Origin: Marinilongibacter aquaticus
GTDB taxonomy: Bacteria; Bacteroidota; Bacteroidia; Cytophagales; Spirosomataceae
DNA length: 64,000 bases
Direction of reading: 5' to 3'
Assembly: GCF_020149935.1 (NCBI RefSeq)
Contig: NZ_CP083757.1
Location: 1,674,001-1,738,000 of the forward strand
Made by a program: the position numbers and the translations under genes. The notes below the pieces were generated by a model. It did no database searches. It worked only from the letters and a program-made list of their open reading frames with translations, and was not told the origin of the DNA. Position 1 is the first letter of the stretch, and each line of letters begins with the position of its first letter. Positions 1-10,000 of the stretch are shown here, in pieces.

Positions 1-286
1 AATACGTACCCGTTTCGTTGAGTTCATCGGCAAGCTGGCCACCCGTTGTATTTCTTCCGCTGGTATTTTTGGGCGTAAAACCCACTGTAAAAATGCGTAT
101 CAAAAGGCCGAAAATACCCACCGCCAAAGAAATGTACCAATATCCGTCACAAGACATCCAACTGTTCTCATGGGCAGCTTCGTAAACAAAAGCTCCAAGG
201 GTGAAAACCAAAAAAAGGAGAGGGAAATAGCTTCGGTATTTGAACAAGACATCGCCTTGTACTTTCAGTTCCTCTTGTAGGGCCAT
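1..286 (-). CDS. Isoprenylcysteine methyltransferase-like membrane protein (3' end outside window)
   Basis: The reading frame opens with ATG at 286 and runs off the left edge, so only about the first 95 residues are visible. A short cytoplasmic start is followed by a hydrophobic segment (about residues 20-35), a second one (about 50-65) and then the motif GRNTTGGQLADELNETGTY. That motif resembles the one just before the catalytic region in the bacterial ICMT/PEMT-like family of SAM-dependent membrane methyltransferases. The catalytic C-terminal half is not in the window, so substrate and activity cannot be judged. It lies 37 bases behind the DUF4230 gene on the same strand and may be co-transcribed with it. 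Confidence 0.6.
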   Translation of the reverse strand, partial: MALQEELKVQGDVLFKYRSYFPLLFLVFTLGAFVYEAAHENSWMSCDGYWYISLAVGIFGLLIRIFTVGFTPKNTSGRNTTGGQLADELNETGTY

Positions 287-323
287 ATTCGATCAGGATA
301 AGTTAAGCCTCAAAGGTAATGAT

Positions 324-953
324 CTATTTCAGAAAATCTTTCACTGTATCAGTCAAAGACTTTCGGGGGCTGCTCGTTTTTTCGATTTTCAATTCCCATT
401 CCATCGAAGCCGCCAATTGTTGGATCATCAATTCCAGCTGACGGTTGGCACTGGCAGGCAAATCGCTTTCCATGGCCTTTTGCAACATCAACTCCCGGGC
501 TTCGCTCACGATGTGCGTGTAATCTGCCGTTTTGAACTTGTGCAGAAAACCATTGTCGATATCGTAGAATTTATATTCCGGATCGATGGACAGCACTTCG
601 GCCTTGGGCAGTTCTTCGAGTATCATTTTCTTTTTGCCCTCTTCAACCCGCCACTTCAGTTTGGAGAAATCAAAGCCCATGGCCACTTTGGCTTTGGCAA
701 TAATGAGGGCCTTTTTATGCGTTTCGAAAAGCCCCCAAAAGTTTTTCCGGCTGTTGTGATCGTAAATTTCCGTAAAATAGCCTTCGGCCAAAATCACTTT
801 GAAAACCTTTTCTATCCTTTCAAGCAATACCGAAGATTCCATTTTGATCAATTCTTGCCTTTTCCGTTTTTGTACATTGTGACGCCAACTCGAAATTTGC
901 CAGGTGGCAATCCCTCCGATGAGTAAGGCAATAATGAACAAAATTGATTCCAT
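324..953 (-). CDS. DUF4230 domain protein, membrane anchored
   Basis: The 209-residue product has one N-terminal transmembrane segment (residues 2-20) with a basic patch after it, followed by a soluble region rich in Lys and Glu. The pattern of a short anchor, then alternating strands with a conserved region around FDFSKLKW, matches the DUF4230 family of Bacteroidota, whose function is unknown. The start ATG at 953 faces miaA across 66 bases, so the two genes are divergent. The ICMT-like methyltransferase gene follows 37 bases downstream. No catalytic motif is visible. Confidence 0.65.
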   Translation of the reverse strand: MESILFIIALLIGGIATWQISSWRHNVQKRKRQELIKMESSVLLERIEKVFKVILAEGYFTEIYDHNSRKNFWGLFETHKKALIIAKAKVAMGFDFSKLKWRVEEGKKKMILEELPKAEVLSIDPEYKFYDIDNGFLHKFKTADYTHIVSEARELMLQKAMESDLPASANRQLELMIQQLAASMEWELKIEKTSSPRKSLTDTVKDFLK

Positions 954-967
954 TCGTTTTCTTTGGT

Positions 968-996
968 TTTGATTGCTTAATATTTACGTAATTTTG
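968..996 (+). promoter_or_regulatory. Predicted Bacteroidota-type promoter for miaA
   Basis: A TTTG element at 968-971 is followed after 17 bases by TAATTTTG (989-996), a full match to the Bacteroidota -7 consensus TAnnTTTG. Transcription would begin a few bases downstream, leaving a leader of under 20 bases before the TTG start at 1020. Confidence 0.5.
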
Positions 997-1019
997 TCGA
1001 AAAATTATACTATTTCAAA

Positions 1020-1925
1020 TTGCGTGCTCAAAAATACCTGCTTTTGATCGTTGGTCCTACCGCTGTAGGCAAAACAGATTGCTGTATACGTTTGGCCAAA
1101 AAATTTGAAGCCGACATTTTTTCTTGCGATTCCCGCCAATTCTACCGCGAACTAAGCATCGGTACTGCAAAACCCAGCGATGCGGAGCTCCGAGCTGTTC
1201 CACATCATTTTATCAACAACAAAAGCATCGCCGAAAATTACACGGTGGCACAGTTCGAAAGCGAAATGCTCGATGCCCTTGATGCATATTTCAAACAAAA
1301 GGACTTTGCGATTCTCACAGGAGGGTCAGGCCTTTTCGCCAAGGCCATAAGCCACGGTTTCGACCCCATTCCCGACATTCCCGAAAGTGTGCGAGAATCG
1401 CTCATTGAAGAATACGAAAAAAAAGGTTTGTCGTCACTTCTGGATAATTTACGCGAACTCGATCCCGAAACCTACGCCCGTATCGACCAAAGCAATACCC
1501 AAAGAGTAATTCGGGCTTTGGAGGTTTCAAAATTCAGTGGCAAACCTTTTTCGGCCTGGCAAAAGGGCGAGGCCAAAAAGAGGCCTTTTGAGATTATCAA
1601 AATCGGCTTGGACAGGCCACGTGAAATACTTTACGAAAGAATCAATTCGCGTGTCGACCAAATGATCGAGCAAGGACTGGAAAGTGAAGTACGCTCTGTG
1701 CTGCATTTCCGCAATAAGAATGCCTTGCAAACCGTTGCCTACAAAGAGTTTTTCGATTACTTCGACGGTAAGCTTCCTTTCAATGAAACCGTGAACCTGA
1801 TTAAGCAAAACACGCGTCGGTATGCCAAAAGGCAATTGACCTGGTTTAAAAATCAAGATGATTTCCAATGGTTTCAAGCCGACGAAGAAGACAAAATTGA
1901 AGAGTTTATAAAAAATTCACTTTAG
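1020..1925 (+). CDS. miaA: tRNA dimethylallyltransferase MiaA
   Basis: This enzyme transfers a dimethylallyl group from DMAPP to N6 of A37 in tRNAs reading UNN codons, the first step of ms2i6A formation. The 301-residue length fits the family. The P-loop GPTAVGKT lies at residues 12-19, followed by CDSRQFYRELSIGTAKP, which corresponds to the DSRQxY...IGTAKP signature, and by a GGSGLF segment near residue 100. No ATG lies between the upstream in-frame region and the P-loop, so the start is taken as TTG at 1020. A consensus promoter ends 24 bases upstream. The neighbouring genes are not functionally linked. Confidence 0.93.
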   Translation: MRAQKYLLLIVGPTAVGKTDCCIRLAKKFEADIFSCDSRQFYRELSIGTAKPSDAELRAVPHHFINNKSIAENYTVAQFESEMLDALDAYFKQKDFAILTGGSGLFAKAISHGFDPIPDIPESVRESLIEEYEKKGLSSLLDNLRELDPETYARIDQSNTQRVIRALEVSKFSGKPFSAWQKGEAKKRPFEIIKIGLDRPREILYERINSRVDQMIEQGLESEVRSVLHFRNKNALQTVAYKEFFDYFDGKLPFNETVNLIKQNTRRYAKRQLTWFKNQDDFQWFQADEEDKIEEFIKNSL

Positions 1926-1959
1926 AAATAAACCTTTTCAAACCCGATTGGGTTTATTT
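1926..1959 (+). terminator. Hairpin after miaA
   Basis: AAACCC (1940-1945) and GGGTTT (1950-1955) form a perfect stem with a GATT loop. A longer alternative pairs AAATAAACC (1926-1934) with GGTTTATTT (1951-1959). A short T-rich stretch follows. It probably separates miaA from the YceI gene. Confidence 0.5.
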
Positions 1960-2010
1960 GTGCATATTAGATGTAGTGACATTTAATTTAAATCTAAAAA
2001 ACGGACAAAC

Positions 2011-2634
2011 ATGAAAAAAATCGCTTTACTATTTACTGCTGCCTTGGCCATTGGCACATTCTACTCGTGTACAAGCAGCTCTGAATCAACAGAAACCGCA
2101 ACAGAAGAAAGCAGTGCTGGCCTTGCCGATGGCACTGTGAACATCGACCTTGCCGCAAGTACTGTGGGATGGAAAGGTGTGATGTTGGGTGTAAAAGAAC
2201 ACACCGGAACTGTGGGTGTTTCTGAAGGTACATTGAGCGTGAAAGACGGCGTGATCGACGGCGGTAAATTTGTTGTAGACCTTTCTACTATCGCTCCAAC
2301 AGACACCGTGTACGACGAAGAGCACACCAAAGAAAAATTGGTAGGCCACCTTTCTTCTCCAGATTTCTTCCATGTAGAGCAATTCCCCAATGCTACATTC
2401 GAAATCACAGGCGGAACACCCAGCTCTGTAACAGGCAATTTGACCATTCGTGACAAAACTCACGAGGCCACTGTAGAAAACGTAAGTGTTTCTGAAGAAA
2501 ACGGAGCCAAAGTGATCACAGGTGAATTGACTTTCAACCGCAAAGACTTCGATGTAAGCTTCGATGTGCCCGTGAAAGACATGGTAATCTCTGACGATGT
2601 GGAACTTGACATCAAATTGGTGACGCAACAATAA
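2011..2634 (+). CDS. YceI-family lipoprotein
   Basis: The 207-residue product begins with a lipoprotein signal (MKKIALLFTAALAIGTFYSC; lipidated Cys20), followed by a Ser/Thr/Glu-rich spacer to about residue 38. The rest is one YceI-like domain, a lipocalin-like beta barrel that in known members binds isoprenoid or amphiphilic ligands. The features used are the opening ASTVGWKG strand, the GTLSVKDGVIDGGKFVVDL region, the KLVGHLSSPDFF motif and the closing NRKDFDVSFD strands. It has its own terminator on each side and looks monocistronic. The ligand cannot be predicted. Confidence 0.85.
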   Translation: MKKIALLFTAALAIGTFYSCTSSSESTETATEESSAGLADGTVNIDLAASTVGWKGVMLGVKEHTGTVGVSEGTLSVKDGVIDGGKFVVDLSTIAPTDTVYDEEHTKEKLVGHLSSPDFFHVEQFPNATFEITGGTPSSVTGNLTIRDKTHEATVENVSVSEENGAKVITGELTFNRKDFDVSFDVPVKDMVISDDVELDIKLVTQQ

Positions 2635-2655
2635 GGCGAATAAAAGCTTTTGCAT

Positions 2656-2690
2656 AAAGCCGGCTCTCAAAAGGAGTCGGCTTTTATTTT
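2656..2690 (+). terminator. Rho-independent terminator after the YceI gene
   Basis: AAAGCCG (2656-2662) pairs with CGGCTTT (2678-2684) and CTC (2664-2666) with GAG (2674-2676), leaving a seven-base loop. A T-rich tail follows. Confidence 0.8.
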
Positions 2691-2721
2691 GCATATTTTT
2701 CATTTTATCGGCCTGTTCAAA

Positions 2722-2729
2722 TACTTTTG
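2722..2729 (+). promoter_or_regulatory. Predicted -7 element for cmk
   Basis: TACTTTTG matches the Bacteroidota -7 consensus TAnnTTTG and sits 16 bases before the cmk ATG. I see no convincing TTTG at the expected -33 distance, so the call is weak. Confidence 0.35.
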
Positions 2730-2744
2730 CATAAACGAAGAGCA

Positions 2745-3437
2745 ATGCACAAAATCATAATAGCCATAGATGGATATTCCAGCTGCGGGAAATCGACCAC
2801 TGCCCGTGGAGTAGCTTCGCGATTGGGATATACCTACATCGATTCGGGAGCCATGTACCGGGCGGTCACCCTCTATTTTCACGAAAAGCATATCTCTTTA
2901 TCCAATGAAAAGGAAGTATTGCAGGCTTTGGAAAACATTCAGATCGAATTCCGCCCCAAAGAAAACGGAGATTGCGACACGTATCTCAATGGCTTGAATG
3001 TCGAAAACGAAATCCGAAAACTATATGTCGCCAACAAGGTGAGCGAAGTAAGTGCCCTGGCTCCTGTGCGTCACGAAATGGTGGCTCAGCAACGCAAAAT
3101 GGGCAAAAGCAAAGCCGTGGTTATGGATGGTCGCGATATTGGTTCTGTGGTTTTTCCCGACGCTGAGCTCAAACTTTTTATGACCGCCGATCCTCTCGTA
3201 CGGGCTCAACGTCGACAGGCCGAATTGCTGGACAAAGGCAATGTTATGGATTTTGAAGAAGTGCTGGCCAACCTGAAAAAGAGAGATCAAATCGACACCA
3301 CACGAAAGGAAAGTCCGCTCATTCAAACCGAAGATGCCGAAATCATCGATACCACACACATGACTTTGGACGAACAAATCGAAATGGTTTGTATAATGGC
3401 CGATATGGTACTTTCTTCTTCGGCACAAAAAGCATGA
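2745..3437 (+). CDS. cmk: Cytidylate kinase
   Basis: The enzyme phosphorylates CMP and dCMP with ATP in pyrimidine nucleotide salvage. The 230-residue product opens with IIIAIDGYSSCGKST, the P-loop of the family, followed by DSGAMYRAVTLY, the usual nucleoside-binding segment. MDGRDIGSVVFPDAELKLFMTA is the conserved Arg-Asp core. A longer frame would begin at a TTG at 2727, but the ATG at 2745 places the P-loop at the normal distance from the N terminus and is preferred. The stop codon overlaps the start of the next gene (ATGA), so the two are probably translationally coupled. Confidence 0.92.
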   Translation: MHKIIIAIDGYSSCGKSTTARGVASRLGYTYIDSGAMYRAVTLYFHEKHISLSNEKEVLQALENIQIEFRPKENGDCDTYLNGLNVENEIRKLYVANKVSEVSALAPVRHEMVAQQRKMGKSKAVVMDGRDIGSVVFPDAELKLFMTADPLVRAQRRQAELLDKGNVMDFEEVLANLKKRDQIDTTRKESPLIQTEDAEIIDTTHMTLDEQIEMVCIMADMVLSSSAQKA

Positions 3438-4480
3438 TCGATTTTTTGATAATTGGCCAAGGTTTGGCAGGTACCACTTTGGCCCATCATCTGTTGGAGC
3501 GGAAACAAAAAATTGCCCTCATCCATTCGCCTACAAAAACCTGTTCATCGCTCGTGGCTGGCGGCATGTTTAATCCTGTGACAGGAAAACATTTGGCCAA
3601 AACTTGGCTGGTGGATCAGTTGTTCCCAAAGCTGAAAACATTTTATCGCCAAATTGAAGCCCAAACTGGCGAAAATCTTCTTTTTGAAATCCCGATTTAT
3701 CGCCCTTTCAAAAATGAGAATCAACAAAATCAATTTATAAAAGCCATTGAAAAGCACGGACTTCAAGAGCTATGCGAAATTCGCCCACCAAGCAACGAAA
3801 CGAATATTGAAAACCCTTTGGGTGGCATTCTTACGAAAATGTCGGGGCGTTTGGATGTTCCCAAATACCTGCAAGCCTCGGCCCAATTGTTTGCCAATCA
3901 GGGCATTTTAATCGAAGACGAATTCCAACATGACCTCTTGCAAATCGGTACGGAAAATATAGAATACAAAGAAATTAGGGCCAAGCACATCATTTTCTGT
4001 GAAGGGAATGCCGTTGAAAACAATCCATTTTTCAATGCACTGCCTTTCAATCCTGTAAAAGGCGAAACCCTTGAAGTCGAATTCGAAGAGCCGCTCTCTG
4101 ACTGGATCATCAACCAGGGGAAATGGCTTATGCCCCTTGGCGAGAAACGCTACAAGGCGGGCTCTACCTATGTTTGGCACGAATTGAACAACCGCACTTC
4201 TGAGGAGGGCCGACAGCAAATTCAAGAGGGTATTCGTCAGTTTATCAAAAAGGATTTCCGTATCCTCAAACAAGAAGCGGGGGTGCGGCCCGCCACCAAA
4301 ACCCGAAGGCCCTTTCTCGGGGCCCACCCCAAATACAAAGCCCTCTATATTTTCAATGGACTGGGCACAAAAGGCGTTTCATTGGCCCCATTTTTTGCCG
4401 AAAATCTAACAAATCACTTGCTCGAAGGAAAAGAATTGTATTCTGAAACAACCATAGGCCAATATTATGCGTTATATTAG
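3434..4480 (+). CDS. FAD-dependent oxidoreductase of the DAO (D-amino-acid oxidase-like) family
   Basis: The 348-residue protein starts with a Rossmann FAD-binding motif (FLIIGQGLAG, GxGxxG) and continues with GGMFNPVTGK, a typical DAO-family isoalloxazine-side loop. Near the C terminus are GVRPATKTRRPFLG and the second nucleotide-contact segment LYIFNGLGTKGVSLAP, as in glycine and D-amino-acid oxidases. The substrate is not predictable; small amino acids or their N-methyl forms are usual for the family. The start ATG overlaps the stop of cmk by four bases, so it is placed at 3434 rather than at an earlier in-frame start inside cmk. The protein is probably cytoplasmic. Confidence 0.8.
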   Translation: MIDFLIIGQGLAGTTLAHHLLERKQKIALIHSPTKTCSSLVAGGMFNPVTGKHLAKTWLVDQLFPKLKTFYRQIEAQTGENLLFEIPIYRPFKNENQQNQFIKAIEKHGLQELCEIRPPSNETNIENPLGGILTKMSGRLDVPKYLQASAQLFANQGILIEDEFQHDLLQIGTENIEYKEIRAKHIIFCEGNAVENNPFFNALPFNPVKGETLEVEFEEPLSDWIINQGKWLMPLGEKRYKAGSTYVWHELNNRTSEEGRQQIQEGIRQFIKKDFRILKQEAGVRPATKTRRPFLGAHPKYKALYIFNGLGTKGVSLAPFFAENLTNHLLEGKELYSETTIGQYYALY

Positions 4481-4507
4481 AAAATCCTTTTATGCAGCCA
4501 TTTTTCT

Positions 4508-6781
4508 ATGAATAGACTCGTTGTACTCGTTTTTTTGCTCTTCAGCACCGCTGCGTTTTCTCAGGGTTATTACGATGTAACCCAAGAGGAATTTGGGCAA
4601 AACAGGATTCAGATTCGCAAGCTGAACTGGAAAACAATTCAAAGCAATAATTTTGAATTCAACTTCTATAGAGGAGGGGATGAACTCGCTGTAAAGGCTG
4701 CAAAAATTGCCGAAGGAGAGTACAAAAAAATCACCAACACACTGGGATACACGCCTTTTACCACCATCAAGATTTTCCTGTACAACAACAAAAACCAATT
4801 GTCGCAAAGCAATATTGGGCTCACATCCCCCATTTTGTACGACGGAGGGATTTTGAACCTTTCTCGATCCAGAATTGAAATTCCATACACAGGAAGCGAC
4901 AGCCTTTTCAGGCAAGAATTGGTCAAAGAAATTTCGAACCTCTTCGTCTACGATATGTTGTACGGCGGATCACTCAAAGAGGTTTTGCAAAGTTCGCTCA
5001 TGCTTACAGTACCCGAGTGGTACATGAAGGGTATTGCCGCATACATCGCTTCTGAAAGTGATACTCCAGAATTTGCGGCATTGGCCCAAGAAACCATTCT
5101 TAAAAACGCCAACAAACGAATCAACGGGCTTACCGGCCGCGATGCAGAAATTATTGGCCAGTCGATCTGGAACTACATTGCTGTAAAATATGGCCGCGAC
5201 AATATTTCCAACATTTTGAACCTCACTCGCATTATCCGGGCAGAGCAGAGCAGTATTACCAGTACTTTGGGCATTTCTTTCAACCAATTCTTACACAATT
5301 GGAAAGACTTCTACATGAATGGAGCGAAGGTAGAAACCGAAGTCGAAGAAGAGCCTGTGGTCGAAAACAAAGTACCTTTAAATTCCGGTGTGGCTCCTTT
5401 GGAAAACTTACGCTCGGATGAAGTAGATACCGAATATTATACTTTCGACCCTGAAAACGTAAAGAGCTCTTCTTTGGCCCTTACCCAAAAGAGCGAAGAA
5501 AAAAGCAGCACATTCGATCGAAAAAAATTGGCTGCAAACAAAGAAGAGTTGAAAATATCGCCCACCAAGGCCTACCAAAATTTATTGTTGACACAGGATT
5601 TAAAAACCACCTTTTTCAATGATCCTGTACGCCGCTTGGGCATGTACAACACACTGACTTTAAACGACTTACTTGAAAACCACATCATTCAATTCAAGTT
5701 ATTCTTCACCCCCTCCATCAAAAACCATGATTTGGGTGTCAAATACATGAATTATGAGAATCGTGTCGACTGGGGTTTCAGTTTCAATCGCAGATCCATC
5801 TATTTCGATCAATTGAGCGGTAAAAAGCAAAACTACCTCTTTTTGCCTTTCAATTCGGCCACGCCCAACCCCATTCTCAACAGAAGATTGTACTTGCACG
5901 AGTTCAATGCCCATGTCAGTTATCCATTCAGCAACCACCTGAAAGTGTTGTTCACACCGCATGTATACATAAATAACGACATCGACTATTTTGAACTTTC
6001 GAAAAAAGCCCTGAGCAGTACATTGGCCGGGTTAAAAGCCGAAATCGTGTACGACAATACTGTACAATCTGTAGAACACGGACAAATGGTGGGCACCCGT
6101 GCCAAATTGGCTTACGAAAAGAATATTGGATTTTCCAAAGACAACAGCAATTTCAACAGAATGTATTTGGATATCCGCCATTACCGCCCGATTACGAAAG
6201 GCTTGGTTATTGCAGGACGTTTCAATTACGGAAAATCAAACGGCCAAAGTCCGAAATATTCATTCTTGGGAGGCATGGAAAACACACTCAACCGCAGTGT
6301 GTACGACGGCACCACAGCGACTGTTACAAGCCAACCAACGGACATTCGCGACATTGTATTCTACAATTATCCGGGAAGTTTAAGAGGATTTCAATTCGGA
6401 AAACTCTACGGAACAAATTATATGCTTTTCAATGCCGAGTTGCGTTTCGCATTGGGCAGTCTACTGTCTAGAAGTTCAGTCACTTCAAACGTGATTCGCA
6501 ATTTACAATTTGTACTTTTCGGCGATTCGGGCACGGCATGGAATGGAAATAAAGGCCCTTGGAGCAAAGAAAACAGCTTGAACACACAAACCATCGGAAG
6601 TCCTGGAGATCCTTTCTCTGCAGTCGTGACCAACTTTAAAAATCCTTTCCTCTTCGGTTACGGTGGAGGAGTAAGGACAACGATTTTGGGCATTTATGTC
6701 AAGGCGGATTACGCCTTTGGTGTAGAGAACAAATCGGTGAACGCGGGTCGCTTCTACCTTTCTTTGGGTCACGATTTCTAA
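4508..6781 (+). CDS. Outer-membrane protein with degenerate peptidase-MA domain and C-terminal beta barrel
   Basis: A signal peptide (about residues 1-19, ending AAFSQ) is followed by a peptidase-MA-like region (about 45-265). It contains the characteristic PEWYMKGIAAYIASE segment near residue 170. The place where a zinc HExxH helix would be expected (near residues 137-152) reads RQELVKEISNLFVYDM, so the metal site looks lost. A charged low-complexity linker (about 275-340) leads to a region from about 390 to the end. That region resembles the surface-antigen (BamA/Omp85-like) barrel found in Bacteroidota proteins annotated as TolB-like, and it ends in a terminal aromatic (GHDF). The central beta-propeller of longer relatives is absent. 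Its role is unknown; outer-membrane location is inferred. Confidence 0.6.
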   Translation: MNRLVVLVFLLFSTAAFSQGYYDVTQEEFGQNRIQIRKLNWKTIQSNNFEFNFYRGGDELAVKAAKIAEGEYKKITNTLGYTPFTTIKIFLYNNKNQLSQSNIGLTSPILYDGGILNLSRSRIEIPYTGSDSLFRQELVKEISNLFVYDMLYGGSLKEVLQSSLMLTVPEWYMKGIAAYIASESDTPEFAALAQETILKNANKRINGLTGRDAEIIGQSIWNYIAVKYGRDNISNILNLTRIIRAEQSSITSTLGISFNQFLHNWKDFYMNGAKVETEVEEEPVVENKVPLNSGVAPLENLRSDEVDTEYYTFDPENVKSSSLALTQKSEEKSSTFDRKKLAANKEELKISPTKAYQNLLLTQDLKTTFFNDPVRRLGMYNTLTLNDLLENHIIQFKLFFTPSIKNHDLGVKYMNYENRVDWGFSFNRRSIYFDQLSGKKQNYLFLPFNSATPNPILNRRLYLHEFNAHVSYPFSNHLKVLFTPHVYINNDIDYFELSKKALSSTLAGLKAEIVYDNTVQSVEHGQMVGTRAKLAYEKNIGFSKDNSNFNRMYLDIRHYRPITKGLVIAGRFNYGKSNGQSPKYSFLGGMENTLNRSVYDGTTATVTSQPTDIRDIVFYNYPGSLRGFQFGKLYGTNYMLFNAELRFALGSLLSRSSVTSNVIRNLQFVLFGDSGTAWNGNKGPWSKENSLNTQTIGSPGDPFSAVVTNFKNPFLFGYGGGVRTTILGIYVKADYAFGVENKSVNAGRFYLSLGHDF

Positions 6782-7059
6782 TTGCGGCCTTTCCATTTTG
6801 TAACAAAATTGTCCTTTCAATAGAAAACTAGCCGTTTTTCGCTGTCTCGAGCAGGCTTGATTGAAGAATAAATAGCCCAGAATATTTTTTTTAGCTTTAT
6901 TTGTATAAGGCGTGAGCTTGAATTGTCTACGTCTGAGCCTAAAGCAATGGAATCCAGAGCAAAAGGCCACCAAGTTTTAAACGGCAAAGCCCTATTTAAT
7001 GCCCAAAAAACGCTTGGACAAAGTATGCTTTCTTTGATTGATTTTTAAAAATCCAATAA
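6782..7059. other. Intergenic leader region before the giant T9SS cargo gene
   Basis: This 278-base stretch carries no ORF I would defend. It contains a short palindrome, ATTTTGT-A-ACAAAAT (6795-6809), just after the preceding stop, and AT-rich DNA thereafter. No clear TAnnTTTG promoter was found, although the promoter of the T9SS operon should lie here. Confidence 0.4.
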
Positions 7060-10000
7060 ATGCTAAACTTTTCCTTTGACAAAAAAATATTTCATACGCT
7101 TTTAAAAAGGCCCCAAAACGGTGGTGTGAAGATTCCACGTGCTTGGCGAACGACCCACTTCGGTGCCCTTGTGATTCTGGGTTTCTTCTGCATGTCCTTT
7201 TTGGCAGACAATCAAAGTCAAACCGCTGCAAATCGAACAAAAGTATTCGCCGATAGCTGCAATCTGCAAATCAGTATATCGGCAGACCAGTCGGTTTTGT
7301 GTGCAGGTTCTTCAGTCAAATTGGTGGCTTCAAGCGATTCGGCTTTGACTATAAATTGGTATGCCAGTGCGGTTTCTGACAGCGTTCTCTTCAGTTCTGA
7401 AAGTGGCGATACAATTACCGTGAGTCCCAGCTCTACCACGGTATATTATGCGGCTTTGGCCGACAGCTCAAAAGCCTGCGACAGCACAAGGCAATCCATC
7501 GAAATAACAGTGCTTGCTGTACCCGATAAACCCAATGTAATCGCTTCGACAAGTGTGTGCAAAGATTCGACTGTCAACCTCGACAGCCTTATTCTCAGCA
7601 ATACGGGCAATTTTGTATGGTATACAGCAAACGATATCGCCTCCGCTTTGGTTGAGCACCCCGACAGTGTGGGCCCCGGCACCTATTATGTATTTGCGGT
7701 GAATGACAGTTCATGCTATAGCTCGTCTTCCGTGGTTTCGGTTTCTGAAGCTCTTTGCGATTCTGCACAGATCAGCCTCATTGATTTAAGTCTCATAAAA
7801 ATAGCCGATCGACGCATCGTGCACATGCAAGACAGTGTTCAGTACAGCATAGAAATCCATAACGCTGGGCCAGATACCGCCACAAATGTGAGCATCAGAG
7901 ATGATTTCCCAGAAGGCTTGACCTTCATTTCGAGTAAGGATTTCACCCATTCAAACAATACCTTAAACGCTCTCTTGGATGCAATTCCAGCTGGCGAATC
8001 GCGAACATTGACCTACTGGGCTCAAGTGGTGAAAAATGAAGGCCCCATTGTGAATGTAGCTGAAATAGAAAGTGTAGACCAAGAAGACATCGACTCCACA
8101 CCCGGAAATGCGGGTGCTCAAAATGAAGACGATGACGACGATGAAATCTTGAATATAATCCCCGAAGACGCGAAAGCCGATTTGAGTGTTCAAAAATTAG
8201 TGAATGATTTCAATCCACTTTTTGGCGACTTTGTCACTTACACTGTAAAAATCAGCAACAGCGGCCCTGCTGTAGCCACAGGTGTAAAAGTGGAAGACCA
8301 ATTGCCCGAAGGGCTAAAAGACATCAGTACAATGGGCATTTCGGATGTAGCGATCAATGGCAATACACTGATTGCAAGCATCGACAGTTTGGAGATCAAC
8401 AAAACTATCGAATGGCAAATCAAGGCCCGCGTAAATAATTTGGGCGAATTGACCAACAAAGCCCAGATCATTGCTTCAGACCTACCCGATCCAGATTCCA
8501 CACCAAACAACAACATAGACGAAGACGACAGCGACCAAGTTGAGATTCAGGTAGAAGACAACTGCAATCCACCTACTCCCGTCGCATCTGTTGAAAACAC
8601 TTTCATTTGTATAGGCGACAGTACCATTCTTTCGGCCATCGGATGCCCAGGGACCGTGGAATGGTCGAATGGCGAAACTGGCAATGCCATTACCATTACA
8701 CCCGAAATCAATGGCATTTATACCGCCCGATGCAGAATTGGCACTTGCTTAAGTCCGGCCTCTAATACGATTTTGGTTACTGTACGAAATATAAGTTCGC
8801 CAACTGTGGCAGTCAGTAAATCTTTTGTTTGCCCGGGCGACACGGTCACTTTGGAAGCCTCGGCTTGTGCTGGAACAGTCACTTGGAGCAGCGGAGCCAC
8901 AGGAAAAATCATTAAAGTATCGCCAAGCGAAAACACCAGCTATTCCGCCATTTGCAGTATCGGTGGCTGTTCGAGTCAAAGTTCATCCCCCATCTTAATC
9001 CGTGCGGGCGTGAGCCCGCCCACCATTCAAGCTACTTCCCTTTTGGTTTGCAAAGGGCAGTCTGTCACCCTTACAGCTTCGGGCTGTGACGGGGAAATTG
9101 TGTGGTCAAACGGGCTTAAAGGGCCGCAAATCGCTGTGGCACCCGTTATCATCAGTACATATACGGCCAAATGCAAATACGAAAAATGCGAAAGTGCTTC
9201 TTCCGAAAACCTCACGATATACATCGGTTCAAGCCTCAACCCAACTATTGTGGCTTCGCAAGATAGCCTCTGCTCCGGTTCAACCGTTGACCTAAAAGCC
9301 GAAAATTGTGTAGGAGATGTGCTTTGGAATACGGGCGAAAGCACTTTGAGCATCAGCAAAACGTTGGACAGCACACAAACATACACCGTTACTTGTGGAA
9401 ACGCCACCTGCTCGGGCACGGCCAGCAAAACGATATTGGTCTTCGACAATGCCGCCCCCCGCATTTCTGCCTCTTCTTTGTTCTTTTGCACGGCCGACAC
9501 CATTCAACTGCATGCCACAGGTTGCTCCAGCGGAACCGTACTCTGGTCGAATGGCAAGCAAGGAGCCACAATCAAAGAGGTGGTAAACAGTTCGAGAAAC
9601 TACACGGCGAAATGCAAATTGGGCTCGTGTGAAAGTGCCAGTTCCAATACCGTTCAGGTTACTTTTGGAGACTTGCAGAAACCCACCATTTCTTCCACCG
9701 GCACTTTGGTTTGTGCAGGCTCTTCGGTTACTTTAAACTCAACAAGCTGTGTGGGCTCAATACTTTGGTCGAATGGCCAAACCGGCGATAGTATTACCGT
9801 TTCTCCTGCTGCGAAAACAGTTTACACCGCAATTTGCAAAACAGCCAAATGCGAAAGTGCCGTTTCGAATGCCATTGAAATCAACAAAGTAAATGTTGTG
9901 CCAGCCCCTACCCTGAGTTCGAATACAACACAAATTTGCAACCAATCGGCCGTCAGTTTATTTGCAAGCAATTGCGGCGGAAAAGTGATCTGGAGCAATG

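Noticed and set aside
240-926. Plus-strand ORF (228 codons) opposite the DUF4230 gene
   Set aside because: It is antisense to a frame with a normal membrane anchor and charged soluble domain, and its Phe/His-rich product matches nothing.
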